Positions 47,368 through 56,884 of a stretch of DNA of 64,000 bases are shown one piece after another. Below the pieces are notes generated by a model, which worked only from the letters and a program-made list of their open reading frames with translations, was not told the DNA's origin and ran no database searches. The translations under genes and the position numbers were made by a program. The stretch comes from Lentinula raphanica. Lineage: Eukaryota; Basidiomycota; Agaricomycetes; Agaricales; Omphalotaceae. Location: NCBI GenBank assembly GCA_027919835.1, contig JANVFP010000002.1, positions 496,001 to 560,000 on the forward strand, given 5' to 3'. The first letter of the stretch is position 1; every line of letters begins with the position of its first letter.

Positions 47368-47705
47368 TGGAACTAGGAGAAAAAATAATGAAGTTGTGGT
47401 TGCGGAGTGAGAAGAGAAAAGCGCGTTCGGAATTTATTGTCATTCGTTCAACATTGCATTGTGACCACGATACCAAACGCAACTTCGAGTCCTCTTCTTA
47501 CGCTCTGATCAACGTGAAAGAATTGCTATGAAGAGTTACTTCAGGTAGCAAAAGAAGACTAATCTACATAAATACAATTGCGAGAAATTCTATAGGTAAA
47601 TGTACAGCGTCACAGATATCATGTAAGGAAAAGGAACGAGAATGAGGGCCTTAGTCTATAAGTAAACTGCAAGATGTCGCAGACATGTGAAGAAAAAACG
47701 ACGTT

Positions 47706-48480
47706 CTAGTGAGTCGAAGATGGTGGATTGGTGGCAGGGCGAAAGGGAAGGGTCAGGGATTGAGGAGCTGGACTGGGTGATCCTAAGCTTTCCAGAGGGA
47801 TGTTATATACCCGATAGAGCAGATCAAAGAACTTCCTCATTTCGTTGATAGGATTCTTCGCTCTCCAAAAAACCCAATAATTGAAGTGCGTAAATCTATT
47901 CCGGATAGCCAGATCAGCCCAATCGCCTTCATTAAGATCGTACAAGAATTCCGCCTCCCGAGCTGTCGTTTGTCTATCCCAACGTACTTCCTCATGCGGT
48001 GTGCTTTCCTGGATCTTGTTTGCAAACTGGGATTGAGTTTCCGAAGGTACGCCGGCTTCTTTGGCAGTGATCCATTCGCCTCTCAAACCCCTACGCCGAG
48101 GTTCGAAATCAACGAAGACACTATAATATCCCGATCTTCGGAGTGCCTCTTGGTGCAAGCCCGGTAGTTCTTGCTTATAAAAATGTAGAGTCAGATGCAG
48201 GAAGGTGCAAGCTGACTATAATGATTTACTCACTATAATCTGCAGTTCAGATTTGCCAGCAAATCTTGGAAATGCCTTCATATGGTCGATTGTGTTATCC
48301 ACGTACAAAGGGTTTTCAAGTGGACCGGCAGTGTACTTTGCTGCGAATTCATGGGCGCAGAATTCACAGCACCGATCAAGAAAACGCCATATACGAGGTG
48401 GATGAGTCGGAAGTAAACTATCGCAGAGGGTGTCGTTCAAAATTGGGTCGTAGAGCGAAGGCGAAACGGTAGTGACTCGC
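47706..48480 (-). CDS. Small protein, member B of the local secreted-protein family (5' end unresolved)
   Basis: Unknown function. Two exons are visible: one ending KSELQII before a GTGAGT donor (about 48233), and one from QELPGLHQEALRRSGYYSVF to the stop at 47706. Blocks GYYSVFVDF, AGVPSETQSQF, EFLYDLNEGD and FNYWVFWR align in order with GHIRVYIWF, AGVTPEQESQL, VFLYNRE and FSYAVFWM of the 37.4 kb protein. No in-frame ATG or signal peptide is found upstream: the frame opens after a TAG near 48525. Either a 5' exon is missed or the gene has lost its start. Confidence 0.55.
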
Positions 48481-49520
48481 GTGAAGATGACGGGATAGCA
48501 GTTGCGGGGATACAGAAGCTACATGGCTGAAGGCAAAAATGAACATGGGGGTTCGGGGAAGGTGATTTGGCTCAGATTGGAACAAATTTCTCAGGCCCCT
48601 GGTCATCTCACGATCCCACCCACTGGGCCCAGTGCATTGCACTTGGACTCGATTAATCAGTCATCATTGAACGTACGTTGTACAGTGTGCACATACTCAG
48701 ATTCTGAACTCTCGACAGTCGACATGCAGATGTGGATATACTCGCTCGCAAAGATCTACCTTCCCTCCGAATGGAGAATGATTCTCTTGAGTCTGATCAA
48801 AAGTTGAACTGGTTTGTTCTTACCATGATGATTCAGTCGTATTTCTGCGTACTCCTCAAACCGACGCATAAGTATATCCCCTTCTGGTCTCTTCTGCATC
48901 AACTGTGCCCCTCCGTGCACCCAATTTGGGCCAAGAATAGCCAAGAATGCGATGAACACAGGTTGATGCATGTGCTGATCCAACTCATGATGTAAGTACT
49001 TACTATCCAATGCTGATACGACAAGGCGGGATTTATCCTTTACAGGTCTTAGCACATGGAGATGATGCCTATCTCCTCCTCGCCGACTCAGATTTCCTCC
49101 TGACCTCAAGACAATCAATCTATGCTTGAGGGTGTTTCTATGATTATCCACGCAATGTCGGCGCATCCGGCGAAGTGATAGATCTCCAAGTGATTGATGA
49201 TTGATCGATCGACGATAACAGGCGTGGTTTTCGGCTGCCCAGTGCCAGGGACTCTATGAACCTACTTATATGGACCGACCCACTTGTCCGAATCTACCAT
49301 CTGCTGCGCAAATACCCCCCCAGTGTCATTTTCCTTGCTGGTCAAGGAAATTCTGTCTGCTCGTTGTCACAACTAACTAAGCTCTGCCTCGACTTTGAAC
49401 GGCGATCATCGACATCATCAACATAGTAGGTAAATATCTCGATACTCCTATAAAGGCTACGCTCACCTTGAATGATCCTTTTTCTCCAGTTCACACTAGT
49501 CGTCTGCTTTTGCTTCAACC
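48481..49520. other. Intergenic stretch, about 1 kb
   Basis: Short overlapping frames on both strands, none convincing. Contains the promoter of the secreted protein gene at 49521. Confidence 0.4.
49449..49454 (+). promoter_or_regulatory. TATA-like box
   Basis: TATAAA, 72 bp before the ATG at 49521. Supported by position and sequence only. Confidence 0.4.
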
Positions 49521-50267
49521 ATGCGCTTGAATATCCTCCCTCTCAGTGTGTTCGTTCTGGGTGTTTTGTTACCTAGTTGGGCAATAGGGCCTTCATCTCA
49601 GGCTGTGAGTTCAGTCAAAACCTTGCTTGACACGTCCACTGACATGCTGAACTATTACTGTTGTTTGTTCGCAGTCATCATCTACCGTGTTGGTCATTAA
49701 TGGTCTAGAAGCTGCTGATCCCCGCGGTCCTCAGAGGAATGAAATCGAGTTTGACCCACGACAGCGAGGCAGTAAGAAACAGCGTGCTATGCCTCCGCCT
49801 CCTCTTGTCGCTTCCTACTTATCAAAGAGTTTAAACTATATGGTGGTTCATACCAATTTGCTGGGCCCTCCGACTACCCGATTCTTCTACAGATATCCAC
49901 GATCAGACGAGCCAATGGTTGACGCTGAAAAAGATCTCAGGACAGAGGACGACGCGACGATTATCAGACTACATTTTCAGACTGACAAAGGTCTCTTCGA
50001 GGCAGCGTTGCGGATTGTGCAGGAACATCCGCAAAGATGTGAGTTTCGGGTATGGAAGGTTTTGGGAGACGATGAAGATGATGTTCGTACTCGTATACTT
50101 GTCTTTGCGATTGGACCGGTATGTCAGAGTCCTTGCAGTAACTTGAACTTTCCAATTTCCTGATCATCTCTGGCACTTAGCAACATAATACTCTTTGGAA
50201 TTTTGATAGTGAAGGGAGCATTGTGAAAAAGCCGATCCGTGCTTTTACTAGGCTACGTCACAATTAA
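49521..50267 (+). CDS. Small secreted protein, unknown function
   Basis: Three exons (49521-49604, 49675-50118, 50181-50267) join in phase to about 204 residues. The first exon is a signal peptide (MRLNILPLSVFVLGVLLPSW). The mature part has a basic linker (RQRGSKKQR) and a mixed alpha/beta-like region with MVVHTNLL, FFYRYPR, IIRLHFQTDKGLFEAALRIV and CEFRVWKVL. The last exon ends FTRLRHN and TAA at 50265-50267. General size and layout resemble the other local small proteins, but I could not align it convincingly with them. No catalytic motif or cysteine framework. Confidence 0.68.
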
Positions 50268-50822
50268 CGGATGTGAGCGTGCATATTCCAGGTACTAACA
50301 CCTCGTAGTACTTACCAACCCCACACCATAGGTCACTGCAGAGTATCAATCGACGCTCATGGCAAGGCTGTTGGGATATCCTGTATTTCCTTTCCGCTTT
50401 GGAACTGAATTCCACCATGTATCTCATGCTAGATGTATCGATTTTGTTCAATGATCTTACGAGTTCGACGAAGGCAGACAATTGAATACCTCACCGTCTG
50501 CTTCAAGGCGAGACTCGATATCGATACAGGCTTCTGTATATGATATTGGATGAAGGCAGAGTAGAATTTCTGCCAAATTCAATCCCAAAGTTCGAAACCC
50601 TAGTAGAGCGAACTTTGACCGGGTCCGATGAAGTACGTTATTACAACGTTCGACGAGTTGCTCTAGCCTCTAAGAGGCTACTCATGCTCATAACGCTTAT
50701 GACGCACACATGCCGTTCGGAACGAGGTTTCCAGATCAAATTTTTTGTATCTATTACATCTGTTGCATGCGCACTACGCTACTCAATAGCTATCGAGACT
50801 TCTCTCCTTCACTCCCCTCCAC
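50268..50822. other. Intergenic stretch between convergent genes
   Basis: A plus frame from 50540 runs over the SRP14 tail on the other strand and has no coding support of its own. Nothing else recognised. Confidence 0.4.
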
Positions 50823-51751
50823 TCAGACTCTTTCGAATTTTCCGTCCGCAGTGTGCACGAAATCAACTGTCCGTTCGGTCTCCAGCACGTACGGGGGCTG
50901 CCAATCACCAGCGTTTGGCGGCTGCCATGATGTCGCAAGAGGGTGGTCAAACTCTTTCAGGATCCACAACCTCGAGTAATAAAATCGCCTATACTCAGGT
51001 TTCCAGATTCTGGAATTGACATTGAAAGCAATGAAGTCACCACGATGCTTGAATTGAGAAGAAATTGTAAACTGACATGGAGCTCCTGTGGTCAACTTCG
51101 TCTTGGCTTTTGCGTCCTCCTTTGATTTAATCTTCGCCAGGGCTTCCTGCTGTTTCAAGGCTGCTTTGATGCGTCGTTGTCGTTTCCTGCGTCCATTCCC
51201 CCGTTTTGGTCCAGCTACAATGACAGGTTCTGACAGTCTCTTCTTCCTAGCTGCGGCATCCTCCGCGCGTTGCTTTTCGCGCTTCTTGTCTCGCTTGCGG
51301 AGAGTAGTCATGGATGATTTGAGAAGAGCACCATAGACTTGGTGAAATTGAGGAAGCTCCGTTGAGTTGACCTGGTATAAACATGTCATGAGATCCCAAA
51401 ATTCCAATGGCAATTTGAACATTGCGTACTGTTGTGGAAAATTTGACTTTATCACCATCCGAGACTCGCATTAAACAGGAATAACTTCGTGAGTCCTCGG
51501 CGCCGTCCTGGACTTTCATTTCCACATCTGCATCATCGTGAGAGACTGGAGCTCTGGATCAGCAGAGTCCCTATGAGCTCTGTATTGAAAGCTCGTACGT
51601 CGTTTATGAGTGATCCATATCGAGCCTTGATTTTTGGATGAATCAAAGAGCGCAGTTAACCGTTTGAAGAACTAATATTCTTCATCAACAATGTTAGATC
51701 CATGAGAATAGTAAAGGCGTACCTACTGTATCGTGGTCAACCAACTGCATT
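50823..51751 (-). CDS. SRP14: Signal recognition particle subunit SRP14, with C-terminal extension
   Basis: SRP14 pairs with SRP9 on the Alu domain of SRP RNA and arrests elongation during co-translational targeting. Four exons (51751-51728, 51671-51599, 51545-51430, 51371-50823) join in phase to 253 residues. It opens MQLVDHDT-FFKRLTALFDSS, then GSIWITHKRL, CLMRVSDGDKVKFSTT and FHQVYGALLKSSMTTLRKRDKKREKQ, all diagnostic. The basic stretch GPKRGNGRRKRQRR follows. Fungal SRP14 usually ends shortly after this; here the frame goes on for about 90 further residues (ISSQFKHRGDFIAFN... to KFERV). An unseen intron could remove them. Start lies 178 bp from the divergent SPC25 start. Confidence 0.92.
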
Positions 51752-51929
51752 GGCTGGCAACCTTGCAGTGATAGGAGAGATGAAAGGGAAATGCAGGAGA
51801 ACCTGGAGAAGGGTTCAAAAATTGACGCCGGAGGCAGCGCTGACAAATCATGGCCCATCGCGATCTTGTGACGAGAACAAAGTTAACCAGCAACTTGGAC
51901 TCGACCATCTACTTTCAGCTTCATCGGCC

Positions 51930-52857
51930 ATGGCTTTTGTACCAAGAGGATTTCATCTTGACCTCAAGTCTGTCTTGTCAGATCCAAATTCACATATCAA
52001 CCTTGACATTCCTGTATACGAAGAAACTCTGCAGAACTTCTTGAAGGCTGTCAACAGTTACAAAAACAGGTCCATCACAGCCATTACGGACAAACGGACG
52101 AAGGATGCAGCGGAAAAGAAAAAGATGCAAGATAAATGTCAGAAGATTGAGGGTGAAATTAGCAAGTGCAAAGTTCAAGAGATCGAGCTGATGGCAAGTG
52201 AGTATCTGCTTCGTCAATGCCGGGTTAATTCCAACATGTGCTTTATCTAGCTCTGGAGAAAGAACAGGATGAGAGAAAAGATGCAGAGCTCGCTGTATCC
52301 GCGTTCAAAAGGCAGATCACATCCCTCAACGAACGTAGCGCAACTATTCAGGCTCAGATAGATGAATACCGCGTTTTGATCGCCAGCCTCAGAACAGGTT
52401 TGTTTGATCTTTTTTGCACGCGCTCCTCTTATCGTTATTAACTATGACGATGTTCAGACAAGGGCAAAGAACGATCAACACTGAACTCGCACGCGTCCCG
52501 GGTCACGCCAGAATTGCACGCGTACGAGAAGCTCCTGGCTTGTACAATAGAAGGAATGGAAAAGGAGCAGCTGTTGATAAGTTTCAGACGCGTCGATATA
52601 TCGATTCCAGAGCGGGAGTTCAGCTTCGTTTTGAATGTTTCCGGTCCAAATTACAGGGGTTCGTTGCATACCCATCGACCGCGATCCGAGTGCGCTGACT
52701 TTAACATGCAGTTGTGAAGACTTCGCCTCCGCTACTGTCACTCCCGCTGTTGGTAGACAGATTGAATGTCGCACAAGACATCTTTGCCTTCATTGTACAG
52801 ATACGCCACGAATTTTACAAATCAGCTAACGGCGAAGAGGCTATGGATGAATCCTAG
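51930..52857 (+). CDS. spc25: Kinetochore protein Spc25 (Ndc80 complex)
   Basis: Subunit of the Ndc80 complex that links centromeres to spindle microtubules. Starts MAFVPRGFHLDLKSVL at 51930. An upstream in-frame ATG at 51702 would lie inside the SRP14 gene and is rejected. The middle is coiled coil (FKRQITSLNERSATIQAQIDEY). The C-terminal globular domain contains LLISFRRVDISIPEREFSFV and, after the last intron (about 52664-52710), LLSLPLLVDRLNVAQDIFAF followed by VQIRHEFY, the typical Spc25 end. Introns near 52200-52250, 52398-52457 and 52664-52710 are all short. Stop at 52855-52857. No defect seen. Confidence 0.88.
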
Positions 52858-52904
52858 GCTGCGCGCTTGTTGTTTACCCGCTTCATTGTCTTTTATTTGT
52901 ACAA

Positions 52905-53545
52905 GAGGGTTCTTTGCGTATTTACGAGGATGGTTCTAGCAATGTTTTCAAAGTACCGGACTATCGGAAAGATGCGGTTGCGACGTACTTGAAGAACTTC
53001 AAGATAGATAATTTCACGTCCGCAGCGTTCAATTCCTCTGGCGACGTACGTTCGTTCCTCATTCAAAGTGTAAGACTCAGCTCAGAAACGCATTGATATC
53101 TAGAGTCGTGCATTCCCTGATCTCGCGACCAACGGGTGAGTCGTTCCATGACTTGTTCATCGAGTGCTCTAATGTTCGTATATCTCTAAAGGGCGGCATA
53201 TGTCGTTGCTGTGAGTAGTTTCCTTAGTGGTCGCACCGATGTTTAAACTCTTTGTAGGGAGCTGGCGAGTTTGTCCTCGAATGGGGAACTTCTGCCTCTT
53301 CGCCAACTATGGGTGCGATACTTGCAATGATCAACGATGCGCGTCTTGCTGTTGGAGGCTAAGAAGACGATTGGTTTCATCAATCCTACGGTATGTGTGT
53401 TTGTCTCACCTGCATGGGTTACGATCTGAAGAAGTAAAATCCATAAAGATATACTCTGAGCCGTTCCAAATGGCTTTCAATGACATAACGTCTGGTGGTA
53501 ATCCTGGTTGTGAGGGCTTTACCTGTAGCACTGGTTGAGATCCAA
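52905..53545 (+). pseudogene. Relic of a sedolisin (S53) serine protease, C-terminal part
   Basis: Pieces with sedolisin hallmarks occur in order: YRKDAVATYLKNF, (S)RAFPDLATNG, EWGTSASSPTMGAI (the catalytic-serine loop SGTSxSxP), MINDARLAVGG, KTIGFINPT and MAFNDITSGGNPGC. The catalytic N-terminal and middle parts are absent. A one-base insertion near 53360 shifts the frame before KKTIG, and TGA at 53536-53538 replaces the tryptophan expected after STG. It cannot make an active enzyme. Confidence 0.78.
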
Positions 53546-53826
53546 TTATGGTATGTGTAACAGTATAGATGCTTGGCTTGCTATGCCTTGACGATGATAT
53601 ACTCAAATTATATCTCAATATACTAATGCTCATCCGTCTATCTTTTTATCCATACATAAACGCAAAAAAAAAAGATGAATTTTTAAAGTGCGTCCCAAAA
53701 TAGAAAACAGGCGTCCGCCACTTGGTACGTCATTTGGCGCTTATTGTTGGACAGCGACAAAGAGGCCAAGTCTCCAGCGTAGTCTAGTCATGACGTACCT
53801 TGACAGCGCGGTGGATCCTCGACAAA

Positions 53827-53832
53827 TATAAA
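53827..53832 (+). promoter_or_regulatory. TATA-like box of the DUF3292 gene
   Basis: TATAAA, 54 bp upstream of the ATG at 53881. Confidence 0.45.
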
Positions 53833-53880
53833 GACTTGGGCACATGAACATCTTCCTTTTTTCTCCTCTCAACATTGATC

Positions 53881-56332
53881 ATGGCTCTTCAAGATGAAGA
53901 TTTAATGAAAAGCCTTCCGCCCACACCTCTCGTTGATCCAGGTAGTCCTCTTTCGACCTACGATGACCAAAGAGCAGTTCTCAAGCCAGCAAAACACCAC
54001 GATCGGGTATCAGAAGTGCCTACAGTGGCAGAGGCACCGGCGCTGGCAACAGGAGATCGCGAACGACCCAAGGATCCCGAGACGGAGGATTTGGGATGGA
54101 CTGTCAATCCAAAGTGTGTTCACAATCGACTCCATCATTGAACTATCATTGACGATAATCAGAGTGCCTGTACCGGTAGTGCAAGGGTTAGATAACGAGC
54201 ATCTATGGGTTCTCGTGCGAAGGTTCAACAAGGTATCCATCGTTGCTTTGGACTCTTTCAAACACTCTTCTCATATGAAACCTTGTAGCAAGTATTCCAC
54301 TTCAGGCGCATCCCAAATCCCCCTCCTGGCGTGTTGGACTGTACTTCCGCCATCACCAGCGATTCCTACTCCCCCGACAAGTTACGTAGCGCACTCGAAC
54401 GATTCTATCTCGCCTTCGTCGTCGGCGCCGCTACTGCCTTGAAGCACATCGCTCGCATCAGGTCTTGGACCGAAGCAAGCCGCACCGCGTGGTTTTTCTC
54501 TGCGTATTTCCTGGCATGGTACAAGGACATGCTTGCTCCGACATTTTTGGCGTTGATTCTGACGCTCGTCGTATTCCCTTCTGCTCGTTCCGTTCTCTTT
54601 CCTCCGGCACCCCTGGCAGCGATTGATGCGGCTACAGGCGACGTGAAGAAGCCTGCGGCAGGTCACCTTGGGAGTAAAGATAGCATGACGGGCGCTGAGG
54701 AACAGTTCCGTGGACAGGCTGTTGAGACAGAGGCGGATCACTTTGTGACTGGTCTTTCCACTATCGCTGTCAGCGTTGCGGTGGGTAAAGAGGGAGAGGG
54801 TGCAAGTCCGACGGTATCTCCAGAAGATGGAGAGAGTGCTTCGGAGAAGACTATGGATGCCAAAGTTCCGAATGTGACCGATGTTGCGGGTGCCGTAGAT
54901 GCCCAGCGAGCGGCTTCGGCAGTGGACAAAACTACAGAAGATGGGCACTCTAAACAGGCTGCTGCTCCGGTGCAACAGGCGATGTGGGACAACCTGGGTG
55001 TGATTATGAGTGCTCTGACTGCGGCTATGGACGTATGGGAAATGATTGGCAAGTGCGTTGGATTCCTGCTTTTCAAGACTGCGTAGTAGCGAACCTTATG
55101 TGCTTTCTTCGTAATCTAGTGCACTGACTTCGTCGCCACCGTTCAAATCTTTACCGATGCGTGCTCGAATTGCCTCTCCGATCGCGGCCCTCTTGATCGT
55201 CTCCTTGGTCATTCCTGAGTACTGGGTTTACAAAGGTGTCACATTTGGGGGAGGAATAGCGTTCTTTGGACAGCCGGTATTCGACAAACTATCTCAGAAA
55301 CACATCCTCAGGCATCTAGATCGGCTGGTGCCAAATTGGCGTCAGTATCTAGATTTACGAAAGTGAGTTGTCAATGAATCTGTTGCCATTAAGTCCCATT
55401 CTTACTACCTGATTTCTAGTACCATCTTATTGGGTGTGCCGACAGACAATCAATTAACTCTTACCCTTCTTCGGCTAGGAGAAGCAAATAAGTCTCCTCT
55501 GCCGCCACCGCCTACGGTGGTTGAAAACGATGAGGTTGAAACAGCCTCCCCTCCTCCTACCGCGCACGTTGATGATCTTCCACCGGAATACTCGGAGCAA
55601 GTTCAGGAGGTACATGCGGCTTCGGAAAACACTTCAGAAGAAATAGAAGAAGAACAAACGCACAAAACCACTAACAAGCCTAAAGGTTCGAAGTTGCTGG
55701 GATTCGTCAAGGGTACTACCAAAGGTAAGACTTGATTGTTTCGGTTGGTGGTGATTAGCCTGACTTCTGGATGCTTGAAGCTGGAGTCGACGGAGTGCTC
55801 GGAGTGGAAAAAGTGAAAGCTGTCGCGGGTTCACAACAGGCCAAAGCAAAGACCGGAATCGTCCAACCAGTAGAGACTGTGGAAAAAGCCCAAAAGGAGG
55901 ATGGACCGAGTGTATTCCGCGGGAAATGGAAAGGGAAACAAGGCATGCTGACAGTGAGCACCACTGCAACGCAACCGTTGATAGCGTTCTCGACACTGGG
56001 TCGGAAGAAAGAGATGGATGCTCCTGCGGAGACGATGGTTTGGAGTTTGTTGATCGATGATATTGTGGAGGTCAGGAAAGTGGGTGGGTTTGGATGGAAG
56101 GGAAAGATGATTGTTGGGTGGTCGACTGGAGATCGAGTGATCGACGGATGTGAGTTACCAGCATTGCATACTACGACGCGAAATCGTCGATTTTGAAACT
56201 GATTTCTGTCCGTTCTCAGTGGAACTCACAGACAAGGAAGGGAAAGTGTATCTGCTAACAGCGTTGCCCAGACGCGACGAGCTGTTCAACCGACTTGTGG
56301 CGATAGGAAACCAACGTTGGGAAAGCTGTTAA
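53881..56332 (+). CDS. DUF3292-family membrane protein
   Basis: A fungal protein of unknown function of the DUF3292 family. About seven exons. The N-terminal segment ends LGWTVNP; the diagnostic core is NEHLWVLVRRFNK-QVFHFRRIP, then PDKLRSALERFYLAFVVG, IARIRSWTEASRTAWFFSAY and a hydrophobic pair DMLAPTFLALILTLVVFP (about 54530-54600). A Ser/Ala/Glu-rich linker is followed by another hydrophobic segment (IASPIAALLIVSLVIPEYWV), YKGVTFGGGIAFFGQP and a C-terminal part (FRGKWKGKQGMLTVSTTAT...VEVRKVGGFG) resembling a GRAM/PH-like barrel. This suggests an organelle-membrane protein with a lipid-contacting tail. Introns used include the donor GTGTGTTC after 54113 and GTATCC after RRFNK. Stop TAA at 56330-56332. 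Confidence 0.85.
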
Positions 56333-56884
56333 AACTATAATACATCTTGTTTTCATTCAAATTCGAAGACAATTACATATGTACAATTCAATGCATTCAA
56401 CTTTTTGTATGATAGAGTATGTACCAGGCTTACAGTCGAGACTTAGTTTGCTCTAGGATACGCATGAGGGAGCCCCGCGCTCAATAACAACGAATAGAAT
56501 ATAGTACTTCGAGTGGAATGTCGAAAGCAATGAAGTCGACATTTAACGAGCGCTTAAAGTTTTAGCCAAAAAAAGCGACCTTGATCCGGCCCGGCGAGCG
56601 CCGGCTTGATTTTAACCGTTCATAGAGTACGCCTACGACTCATTTCTTTCCAGTCATCTTCTCCGAACCTCACGCTCCTTTTTTGACCCGCTCACGGATA
56701 TCTTACGACCAAAATCAATAAAGATTCGTTCCAGAAAGTGTTGGTATCACCGGTGGTAACAATTCAAACAGCCACCTTTCGGCAACCTTCTCTACCACCC
56801 TTGAGTTTCTTTCGCGAACTCGAACGCTGCCAGACTTAAAAGAGAGCATCCTTCAATCCTATCTCCTATCAAATTTCCCTCAAA
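56333..56884. other. Intergenic stretch upstream of the SH3-TBC gene
   Basis: Promoter region, no gene recognised. A minus frame at 56792-57226 overlaps the SH3 exons and is judged a shadow. Confidence 0.5.

Noticed and set aside
31470..50267. A biosynthetic gene cluster
   Set aside because: No backbone enzyme, P450 or tailoring enzyme is present. The genes are a ligase, ETF-beta and small proteins.
51702..51929. Start of SPC25 at 51702
   Set aside because: It would overlap the first SRP14 exon on the other strand and add residues not seen in Spc25. MAFVPRG at 51930 fits the family.
54382..54975. 197-codon minus-strand frame opposite the DUF3292 gene
   Set aside because: A shadow of the DUF3292 coding exon, with no independent support.
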